Of a DNA stretch of 17,496 bases, positions 8,002-15,500 are shown in pieces. This stretch comes from an uncultured Clostridia bacterium (lineage in GTDB: Bacteria > Bacillota > Clostridia > TANB77 > CAG-508), in the NCBI GenBank assembly GCA_947624365.1, contig CANQJY010000013.1, forward strand, positions 1-17,496, written 5' to 3'. The position numbers were made by a program, and so were the translations under genes. How positions within the stretch are numbered: position 1 is the first letter of the stretch; each line of letters begins with the position of its first letter. The notes below the pieces were generated by a model. It worked only from the letters and a program-made list of their open reading frames with translations, made no database searches and was not told the DNA's origin.

Positions 8002-9837
8002 ATGTTAGAAAAAATAAATTCACCAGATGATGTAAAAAAATTAAATGAACAAGAAAAGGAACAATTAGCTGAAGAAATAAGAAAATACATATTAGAAGTT
8101 GTATCAAAAAATGGAGGACATTTAGCATCTAATTTAGGCGTTGTAGAATTAACTATTGCTTTACATAGTGTTTTTAATGTGCCAAAAGATAAAATCATAT
8201 GGGATGTAGGTCATCAGACATATGTACACAAAATTTTAACAGGGAGAAAAGATGAATTAAAAACATTGAGAAAGTTAAATGGAATTGCAGGTTTTCCTAA
8301 AACTAGAGAATCTGAATCAGACTGTTTTGATACAGGGCACAGTAGCACATCTATATCTGTAGCACTAGGGATGGCAAGAGCCAGAAACCTAAAAGGAGAA
8401 GATCATTCTGTTATTGCAGTTATAGGAGATGGAGCATTAACAGGAGGAATGGCTTTAGAAGGACTTAATGATGTTGGCTTTAGCAAATGTAAAATGACAG
8501 TTATTTTAAATGATAATGAAATGAGCATATCTCCTAATCTTGGTGGATTAAATAAATTTTTAAGTAAACTAAGAACTAAAAAGTTATATACAAAATCTAA
8601 TATATCAGCAAAAAAAATTATTTGGAAAATACCTGGAGTTGGAAAACCAATTGTAAAAATAGTACAAAGGGTAAAAAGAAGTATAAAGCAATTGATTATT
8701 CCAAAAATGTTTTTTGAAGATATTGGGTTTACTTATTTAGGACCAGTAGATGGACATAATATTAAAGAATTAGAAAATATTTTAAATTTAAGTAAACAAG
8801 TAGAAACACCAGTATTAATTCACGTATTAACTAAAAAAGGTAAAGGATATGAAATTGCAGAGAATAGCCCAGATAAATTCCATGCAACAGGACCATTTAA
8901 TATAGAAACTGGAGAAGCAAAATCACCTAAAGAGCAAGATTACTCAAAAATATTTGGAAATAAACTAATTGAATTAGCTGAAAAAAATAAAAATATAGTA
9001 GCAATTACTGCTTCAATGAAAGATGGAACAGGATTAGCTGAATTTCAAAGAAAATTCCCAGAAAGATTTTTTGATGTTGGTATAGCAGAACAGCATGCAA
9101 TAACATTAGCAGCTGGAATGGCAAAAGAGGGATTAATTCCAGTAGTACCAATTTATTCATCTTTTTATCAAAGAGCATATGATCAAGTTATTCATGATGT
9201 AGCAATTCAAAGTTTACCAGTTATAATGTGTGTAGATAGAGCAGGAATTGTTGGAGCAGATGGAGAAACTCATCAAGGTTTATTAGATATGGCATTTTTT
9301 AGATTAGTACCAAATTTAAACATTATGGCACCAAAAGATTTTAAAGAGCTTGAGCAAATGCTGGAATTTGCAATAGATTTAAAAAAACCAATTGTAATTC
9401 GATATCCAAGAGGGGGAGAAGACAAAGAAATAAAATTTAGCAATCATAATAAAATCGAAATAGGAAAAGCAGAAATAGTAAAAGAATTTAGTGAATCAAA
9501 AGAACAACAAGATAAAATTACAATAATTACTATTGGAAAAACTGTAACAAAAGGAATGAGAGTAGCAAAGGCATTAGAAGAAGATGGCAAAAATGTACAG
9601 GTAATTAATATGAGATTTTTAAAACCAATTGATAGAAATACTGTAATAGAAGCTATAAAACAATCACAAAAAGTTATAACAATAGAAGATGGAACAATAA
9701 TAGGAGGACTATCTACAGCAATAAAAGAAATAATAGCAGAAGAAAATTTAGCAAATATACAAATAGAATCACATGCATATCCAGACAAATTTATTGAGCA
9801 AGGTAGTCCGCAGGAATTGGAAAATAAATACTGGTAA
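8002..9837 (+). CDS. dxs: 1-deoxy-D-xylulose-5-phosphate synthase (Dxs)
   Basis: Dxs condenses pyruvate and glyceraldehyde-3-phosphate, using thiamine diphosphate, in the first step of the MEP isoprenoid pathway. The 611 residues are slightly short but in the normal range. The N-terminal half has GGHLASNLGVVELT (His40) and the cofactor motif GDGALTGGMALEGLN (142-156) closing with the Asn of ILNDNEMSIS (Asn170). The central pyrimidine-binding domain has FDVGIAEQHAITLAAGMA with catalytic Glu363, then CVDRAGIVGADGETHQG. A C-terminal transketolase domain follows. The ATG at 8002 has AGAGGG at 7990-7995 and its own promoter at 7944-7972. A palindromic repeat begins at the first base after the TAA stop. 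Confidence 0.97.
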   Translation: MLEKINSPDDVKKLNEQEKEQLAEEIRKYILEVVSKNGGHLASNLGVVELTIALHSVFNVPKDKIIWDVGHQTYVHKILTGRKDELKTLRKLNGIAGFPKTRESESDCFDTGHSSTSISVALGMARARNLKGEDHSVIAVIGDGALTGGMALEGLNDVGFSKCKMTVILNDNEMSISPNLGGLNKFLSKLRTKKLYTKSNISAKKIIWKIPGVGKPIVKIVQRVKRSIKQLIIPKMFFEDIGFTYLGPVDGHNIKELENILNLSKQVETPVLIHVLTKKGKGYEIAENSPDKFHATGPFNIETGEAKSPKEQDYSKIFGNKLIELAEKNKNIVAITASMKDGTGLAEFQRKFPERFFDVGIAEQHAITLAAGMAKEGLIPVVPIYSSFYQRAYDQVIHDVAIQSLPVIMCVDRAGIVGADGETHQGLLDMAFFRLVPNLNIMAPKDFKELEQMLEFAIDLKKPIVIRYPRGGEDKEIKFSNHNKIEIGKAEIVKEFSESKEQQDKITIITIGKTVTKGMRVAKALEEDGKNVQVINMRFLKPIDRNTVIEAIKQSQKVITIEDGTIIGGLSTAIKEIIAEENLANIQIESHAYPDKFIEQGSPQELENKYW

Positions 9838-9956
9838 GTGTCCACTTTGGGACGGTGTCCATTTCGGGACGTGTCCATTTCGGGACGGTCCTTTTTTGGA
9901 CATTTTGCCTAATGTCCAAAAAAGGACCGTCCCGAAATGGACACCCCAAAATGGAC
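9838..9956. repeat. Modular palindromic repeat, copy 3 (three units on the left arm)
   Basis: The left arm has three units (GTCCACTTTGGGAC, GTCCATTTCGGGAC, GTCCATTTCGGGAC) before the core. The right arm has only one full unit and a shortened one. Positions 9871-9904 pair perfectly with 9911-9944 (34 bp), with loop TTGCCT. The repeat starts immediately after the dxs stop and its right end lies four bases before the GGAGG of the next gene, so it fills the whole intergenic region. The left and right arms differ in unit number, suggesting loss or gain of units by slippage. Confidence 0.92.
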
Positions 9957-9972
9957 AAATGGAGGAATTTTG

Positions 9973-10722
9973 ATGGAAGAAAAAATGTTATTAGCACAAA
10001 TATTAGATAAATCTAAACAGGCAAAGAAACAACAAAAAGTTGAATGCACAGATTTTTTAGATATGTACCAAGTGTCACTGGCAAAGAAAATTTTTAACCA
10101 ATATCAAATTCAAAATGTATTACTATATGGAGGATATGAAGAAGCAGAAAGAAAGATAGCAGTTTTTTATCCTGAAAATGATGATAAAAAAAGTGAATTA
10201 TTAAAAATTGTGAGAATACAACTAGGTAATGGAGAACAAGGGAAATATACACATAGAAATTATCTAGGTGGAATTATTAAAATAGGAATAAAACGTGAAA
10301 AAGTAGGAGATATTTTAGTAACAGATGATGGAGCAGATATTATAGTAAAAGCAGAAACAGCAGAAATACTATCAAAAGAATTAGGTATGTTAACAAGATT
10401 TCAAAATAGCAAAATATCAATAGAAGAAATAGAAAATATAAGAGAGCCAGAAATAAAAATTGAAGAAATAGATATTATCGTACCATCACTCAGATTAGAT
10501 AGCGTAGTATCTGACTTAGCAAAAACATCTAGGAGCAAGGCTATAGATATATTATCACAAGAAAGAGTATTTATTAATGGGCAAAGTGAAACAAAACCTT
10601 CAAAAAATATAAAAATCGGCGATATTATTACAATTAGGGGAAAGGGTAGATTTATAATAAAAGAAATGAAAGGCAATACAAGAAGTGGCAGAAATATATT
10701 AAGAATTGAAAAATATGTGTGA
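9973..10722 (+). CDS. ylmH: YlmH-like S4-domain RNA-binding protein
   Basis: The protein has 249 residues, close to Bacillus YlmH. The N-terminal region carries DFLDMYQVSLAKKI (28-41) and YGGYEEAERKIAVFYPE (52-68), both typical of the family, then YLGGIIKIGIKREKVGDILV. A C-terminal S4 domain spans about 170-232 (VPSLRLDSVVSDLAKTSRSK, VFINGQ, KIGDIITIRGKGRF). YlmH family proteins bind the ribosome and peptidyl-tRNA and have been linked to ribosome-associated quality control; earlier work grouped the gene with cell-division loci. The ATG at 9973 follows GGAGG (9961-9965). The same frame is open back to 9937 but that part is repeat sequence. Repeat copy 4 begins one base after the TGA. Confidence 0.88.
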   Translation: MEEKMLLAQILDKSKQAKKQQKVECTDFLDMYQVSLAKKIFNQYQIQNVLLYGGYEEAERKIAVFYPENDDKKSELLKIVRIQLGNGEQGKYTHRNYLGGIIKIGIKREKVGDILVTDDGADIIVKAETAEILSKELGMLTRFQNSKISIEEIENIREPEIKIEEIDIIVPSLRLDSVVSDLAKTSRSKAIDILSQERVFINGQSETKPSKNIKIGDIITIRGKGRFIIKEMKGNTRSGRNILRIEKYV

Positions 10723-10818
10723 TGTCCATTCGGGTGTCCATTTGGGGACGGTCCTTTTTTGGACATTTTACCTAATGTCCAAAAAAGGACCGTCCCCAAA
10801 TGGACACCCGAATGGACA
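10723..10818. repeat. Modular palindromic repeat, copy 4 (perfect 45-bp stem between convergent genes)
   Basis: Positions 10723-10767 are an exact reverse complement of 10774-10818, with loop TTACCT (10768-10773). The outer unit is an abbreviated form, GTCCATTCGGG, and appears identically abbreviated in both arms. It sits between the ends of ylmH (rightward) and rimI (leftward). It could serve as a shared bidirectional transcription barrier, though it lacks a flanking T-tract. Read leftward it is in frame with rimI and supplies 16 codons and the TAA stop, which falls in the loop. Confidence 0.95.
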
Positions 10819-11271
10819 AATAGACATTAATATTGCGTCTTGATTTTTATAATATCCCTTACGAATACTAGTCTTTGAAAAACCAAATTTTTCATATAAT
10901 TTAATTGCAGGTATATTATTTTCAGCTACCTCTAGATGTATGGTAGCTATTTTTTGTTTTTCTAATTCTGAAATAATATGCTTTAGCAATAATGTAGCAA
11001 TTCCTTTATTTCTATAAGATTTATGAACAACAATATTCATGAGTTCAGCTTCATCTAAAATTGTTTTAAAACCACCAAAAGCAAGAATTAGATTTTCCCC
11101 AATTCCTGCTGTTTTAACAACAAAATATGTAGAATTATTACAATTTAATTCATCTTTTAAAATATCATATGTCCAAAAATCATCAAAATCATCTTGTAAA
11201 TGATTAGAAATTTCAGACAAATCATCTAAATTCATTTTAGAAATAACAACTTTTTTTATATCAAATTCCAT
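10768..11271 (-). CDS. rimI: RimI-like N-acetyltransferase (GNAT family) with repeat-encoded tail
   Basis: RimI acetylates the N-terminus of ribosomal protein S18 in model bacteria. The 167-residue protein shows the GNAT fold: INIVVHKSYRNKGIATLLLK around residue 88 (the RNKGIA acetyl-CoA loop), IHLEVAENNIPAIKLYEKFG (111-130), and YYKNQDAILM near the natural C-terminus. ATG at 11271 is preferred because AAGGAG lies 8 bases upstream; a TTG 18 bases earlier is the only alternative. Residues 152-167 (CPFGCPFGDGPFLDIR) come entirely from repeat copy 4, so the original stop was probably lost or displaced a few residues after ILMSI. The gene starts four bases after the tsaB stop, in one operon with tsaE and tsaB, the usual context of rimI. 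Confidence 0.88.
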   Translation of the reverse strand: MEFDIKKVVISKMNLDDLSEISNHLQDDFDDFWTYDILKDELNCNNSTYFVVKTAGIGENLILAFGGFKTILDEAELMNIVVHKSYRNKGIATLLLKHIISELEKQKIATIHLEVAENNIPAIKLYEKFGFSKTSIRKGYYKNQDAILMSICPFGCPFGDGPFLDIR

Positions 11272-11275
11272 TATC

Positions 11276-11959
11276 TTAATCTCCTTCAAGTTGCCTTTGT
11301 GCTTGAGGCTTTTTTAAATACAAAGGTAAAATGCTATTTTCACCAAATTGAGAAAAATATTCTAAACCAGCCATTGCTAAAGCATAAGAATTTAAAGAAG
11401 TGATAGAGGTTTCAACATGAGCATTTAAAAAAGTAGACATAATTAAATCTTTATACTTAATAGCACCATCACCAATAAAAAACACATTATTAAATAAAGT
11501 TAATGATTCCAATGCATTAGAAATGGAATCACTTTTAGGCTCTATCACACAAGAAATTTTGTTATCCTTTAACTGATAAAGAGCAAAATAGCAATTATCA
11601 TTTTTACAATCAATCATACTACAGATAAATTCAACATTATCAAAACTTTTAGCCTGATAAGCAAGGACATCTAAAGAACTAATACCAACACAAGGAATAT
11701 CCATACTATCAGAAAAAGCCTTTGCAGTAGCAACACCAATACGGATACCAGTAAAAGACCCAGGTCCAATATCACAAACAATTAAATCAATATCTTTTAT
11801 AGATAAACTTGTCTTTTTAAAAGCATCTGAAATCATAGGCATTAAATTTTCAGAATGTGTATGACCTGTATCAGCATCTAAATGGCAAAGAACAGTCTGA
11901 TTATCAGTAATAGACACACCGCATACATCACTAGCAGTATCAATACTTAAAATTTTCAA
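11276..11959 (-). CDS. tsaB: tRNA threonylcarbamoyladenosine biosynthesis protein TsaB
   Basis: TsaB is the catalytically inactive ASKHA-fold partner of TsaD in making t6A37 on ANN-decoding tRNAs. Motifs are ILSIDTASDVCGVSI at the N-terminus, HSENLMPMI, and DIGPGSFTGIRIGVATAKAFS, the family hallmark. The length (227 residues from the chosen start) is typical. No ATG start exists. TTG at 11959 is preferred: it lies two bases after the tsaE stop with GGGGG seven bases upstream. TTG at 11974 would add five residues and overlap tsaE, but lacks a Shine-Dalgarno. TsaD is not in the window. Translational coupling to tsaE is likely. Confidence 0.93.
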   Translation of the reverse strand: MKILSIDTASDVCGVSITDNQTVLCHLDADTGHTHSENLMPMISDAFKKTSLSIKDIDLIVCDIGPGSFTGIRIGVATAKAFSDSMDIPCVGISSLDVLAYQAKSFDNVEFICSMIDCKNDNCYFALYQLKDNKISCVIEPKSDSISNALESLTLFNNVFFIGDGAIKYKDLIMSTFLNAHVETSITSLNSYALAMAGLEYFSQFGENSILPLYLKKPQAQRQLEGD

Positions 11960-11961
11960 AT

Positions 11962-12423
11962 TTAAAACCCCCAATCAAAATAATTAGAAAAGCGTTCACC
12001 AAATGTGCTAATTTTTAGTGTACGTACATTATCATCATTATCATTTTTTTCAAAACAAATTTGTATATATTCTTTTGGCAAAGCCTCTTTAATTACTTCG
12101 CCCCACTCAACGATAGATAAACCAGTTTCAAAATATTCTTCTCCACCAATTTCATAAAATTCAGAAACATCTTGTAATCTATAAACATCAAAATGAAAAA
12201 TTGGAAAATTTGGAGCATCATATTCATTAACAATTGTATAAGTAGGACTAGAAATATAATTTTCTAATCCGAAATATGAAAGAATACCTTCTACAAATTT
12301 AGTTTTACCACTACCCAATTCACCAGTCAAAATAATCACATCTTTTTTTTGCAAACGGGAAGCCAGTTGTTTAGCAAAATACAAGGTATTTTGCGTAGAA
12401 TTTGAAGTATAAAAAAAGTCCAT
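11962..12423 (-). CDS. tsaE: tRNA threonylcarbamoyladenosine biosynthesis ATPase TsaE
   Basis: TsaE is the small ATPase that resets the TsaB-TsaD complex during t6A synthesis. The 153-residue protein has the Walker A motif GELGSGKT, SPTYTIVNEY, HFDVYRL and SIVEWGE, all typical. The ATG at 12423 is chosen because AGGGGG lies just upstream. A GTG at 12441 is in frame but would place that Shine-Dalgarno inside the gene. It is the first gene of the leftward operon tsaE-tsaB-rimI, driven by the promoter at 12453-12481. Confidence 0.95.
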   Translation of the reverse strand: MDFFYTSNSTQNTLYFAKQLASRLQKKDVIILTGELGSGKTKFVEGILSYFGLENYISSPTYTIVNEYDAPNFPIFHFDVYRLQDVSEFYEIGGEEYFETGLSIVEWGEVIKEALPKEYIQICFEKNDNDDNVRTLKISTFGERFSNYFDWGF

Positions 12424-12452
12424 AAATCCCCCTAAATTCACTGTTTTTCTAT

Positions 12453-12481
12453 ATTATAATACAAAATAAAAAAATATTCAA
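12453..12481 (-). promoter_or_regulatory. Sigma-A type promoter of the tsaE-tsaB-rimI operon
   Basis: Read on the minus strand, TTGAAT (12481-12476) and a perfect TATAAT (12458-12453) are separated by 17 bases. Transcription should begin about 22 bases before the tsaE ATG. It is divergent from the promoter at 12499-12526, with the two -35 boxes only 17 bases apart. Confidence 0.75.
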
Positions 12482-12498
12482 TTCTTTTAAAAAAACTG

Positions 12499-12526
12499 TT
12501 GACAAAAATTGAATTATTAGTATAAA
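12499..12526 (+). promoter_or_regulatory. Sigma-A type promoter of the giant Ig-repeat gene
   Basis: A perfect TTGACA (12499-12504) is followed after 16 bases by TATAAA (12521-12526). The predicted start near 12533 leaves a leader of about 45 bases to the ATG at 12579. The near-consensus promoter suggests that the gene is, or was until recently, expressed despite its interrupted start. Confidence 0.7.
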
Positions 12527-12560
12527 ATTGATTTGATAAATATGTCTTTGCATAACACAC

Positions 12561-12589
12561 AAAGGAAGGAAAGGAAGGATGAAAAGTTG
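12561..12589 (+). promoter_or_regulatory. Doubled Shine-Dalgarno and two alternative start codons
   Basis: AAAGGAAGG (12561-12569) is followed by a second copy, AAGGAAGG (12571-12578). The first lies 9 bases before ATG 12579. The second lies 8 bases before TTG 12587. ATG 12579 is in the frame of the long protein but meets TGA at 12588-12590. TTG 12587 overlaps that TGA (TTGA) and opens a different frame that ends after 36 codons. Confidence 0.6.
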
Positions 12590-15500
12590 AAAAGAAAGAA
12601 CAGCAATAGCCGGAATTACAATAACTACACTAGTTATAACCATTATAATCCTATTATTACTAGCAGGAATAATGATATCAGCTTTATCAGGAGATAATGG
12701 ATTAGTAAATAGGGCAATAGAAGCAAAGGATTTAGTAAGTAGAGAACAATTTGTAGAACAAGTACAAAATCAGGCTTTACTTACAGTTGCCGAAACAGGA
12801 AGATTTGACTCAGAAAAATTTTCGGATAGAATATATGACAAATTAAAAGATCAAAATCCACATGTTACAGAGGATGATGATTCTATTACAGTATCAGATG
12901 GAGTATATGATGTCACCTTAGATAAAGAAACTGGTGATGTAAAAGGCTCAAAGGAAACGCAAGGAATTTGGCCTAGGTTTGAGATTACTAAATATGAAAT
13001 GGATGGAACACCATATGATAAAAGAGAAAATAGTCCAAGTATAATTATTACAATTAATGTAACAAATTATGATGAACTAGATGCTGTAACAAAAGTAGTT
13101 GTGTGGGATCAAGATAAAGTTTTCTATAATCAAAATGCTACAGTTACTGGAAATGGACAGTATAGTTTTACTGTGCCTGGACCAGAAGGAACATATACAG
13201 TAGAAGTAACAGGAAGCAAAGATGGATTTGAAAATACAACAAGAAGAAAAGTTACAATAGTAGAAAATCCAAGAATAGATTTAAATATTGTATTTGACCC
13301 AAATGGAGGAGTAGGCTATGTTGTTCCAACAAGAGGTCAAGCAGCAATAGAAAGTATAATGACATCAAGTGCAGGAAACACTGAAAACTACACATATTAT
13401 TATGCATGGACAAATGATGGAGAAAACAGACCACTAACTCATTCAGAAGAATGGACTGAAACAAAAAGTGAAGAAAATATTAGAAAATCAAATTGTGAAG
13501 CAGGAACTTACTATTTATGGATAAAAGTAGATGACAATAACGAAGTTCTAACAGCACAATATGTAGTATCAGAGCCATTTGTAGTTCATAACAATGATGA
13601 AGAAGATTACAGAATTGACTTAACACCAAATCATACTACAGTAACAAATCAAGATGTTGTTGTTTCAGCAAGATTTGGCCAATATTTAACACAAGATAGA
13701 ACATTAACATGTACAGGACAAGAAGGTGTTGATTATACAAAAGATGGATTAAATAGCATAACAGTTAAGACAAATAATCAAGTTGTAACTGCAACAGCAA
13801 AAGATATTGCTGGAAACCTAATTGAAGTAAAACATGAAGTTAAGATAATTGACAAAGTAAAACCAGTTATAAAATTTGAACCAAACAAAAATGAAAAATA
13901 TGCACAGACACAAACATCAAAAATAACGGTAACAGATGAAGGTGTAGCTGAAATTATTGATGAAAGCCTAAAATATCAATGGTTACAAACTAAAACCGAA
14001 CCAAAAGAAGAAAGCTTCAAAACACAATATCAAAATGGCGGAGAAGTAACATTAAATGAAAAAACAGGAAACGACTGGTATTTATGGGCTATGGCAAGGG
14101 ATGAAGCTGGAAATATTACAATTAGTAGATCAGACGAATTCTTTATGGATAACACATTACCAAATCAAGAAGCTCCATCAATCCTAGAAAGAACAAACGA
14201 AATAGTTGTAACATTTAATCAGACTGATAATCATGCAGATATAGACGAAGGTACTATTGAATATACCTATAAAGTTGGAACCGGAGAATGGGTTCCTTGG
14301 GTTAAAGATGGAAGGACACACACTTTTAAGGGATTGACATTAAATACGCAACATACAATAAAAACCAGAGTAAAAGATAAAGCAGGTAATGGATACCAAG
14401 AATCAAAAGAAGTATCAACATCAACTATAGACATTAAAAAACCAGAATTTGAGTACACACCAAAGGTTTGGACAAACGGAAATGTTGAAGTAACAATTAA
14501 ATATCCAGAAAGTGCGAATACAAACCTAACTTGGGAATATAAAGAAGGAAAAGATGGAGCATGGAAAACTGCAACAAATCCACAAAGACTAACAATTACA
14601 GAAAATAAAACAATTGCTGCACGTCAATATGATAGTGACAAGCAAGGACAAGACGATGCAAGAGTTTTAACATTTGCAATTGAAAATATTGATAAAACAC
14701 CTCCAGTTATTGACGATTTAGATATTGACCCAAAAGGACCAGTAAATCATGACATTACATTAACAGGTAAAGCAACAGACCCTCTAAGTGGTCTTGTTGC
14801 ATACCAATTTTCTCAAACAGATGGATTAAATGAAGATTCACCAGGATGGATTAAAATTGGAGGAAAAAATGACGGAGAAAAGGGACAAATAACACAATTT
14901 ACTGCAACAGAGACAATTAAAAAGAGTGGAAAATATTATTTCTATGTAAAAGATGGAGCAAGAAATGTTACAAAACGAGAAATTAATATTACAAATATAG
15001 ATTTAGATAGGCCAGTGATTACAAGTACATCTTACGATAAAGCATGGAGAAATTATGAAAAAATAATTACTGTAAATGCACAAGATACAGGAGGAAGTAA
15101 TATCGAAGCTTATGCGATAACTTCTTCTGACAAAGTATCTGAAATCAAAGATGCTGATTGGAATGGAAGTACTAAAGAAACTTGGACAAGTACTATACAA
15201 TATCCAATGGGAACCTATTATGCTTGGGTAAAGGATGCTGCACAAAATATATCAGAGCCAAGCAGGGTAGTAATTGAAAATATAGATAAACTTGCACCTA
15301 CAATGAAAGTTAGCACAAGCAGTGATGCTAAGTTAAGACAGACAGCAACTGTTACAATTACAGATGAAGGTGGATCAGGATTTGCACAAGAAACTTATAC
15401 TATTAGATACAAATGGACTGAAGATGCAAATCAGCCAGATTGGACTGGTGCAGAAACTAAAACGATAACGACATCAATAGGAGGAAACAATGGTTCAACA

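Noticed and set aside
9773..9997. Short open frames on both strands over repeat copy 3 (and similar ones over copies 1, 2 and 4) giving peptides rich in VPKWT, GPFLD or RSFFGH
   Set aside because: They are translations of the palindromic repeat itself, lack ribosome binding sites, and overlap real genes or intergenic gaps.
12588..12590. Reassignment of TGA to an amino acid to explain the interrupted giant gene
   Set aside because: TGA is used as the stop of spoIIP (7808-7810) and ylmH (10720-10722), and no selenocysteine-type element is evident.
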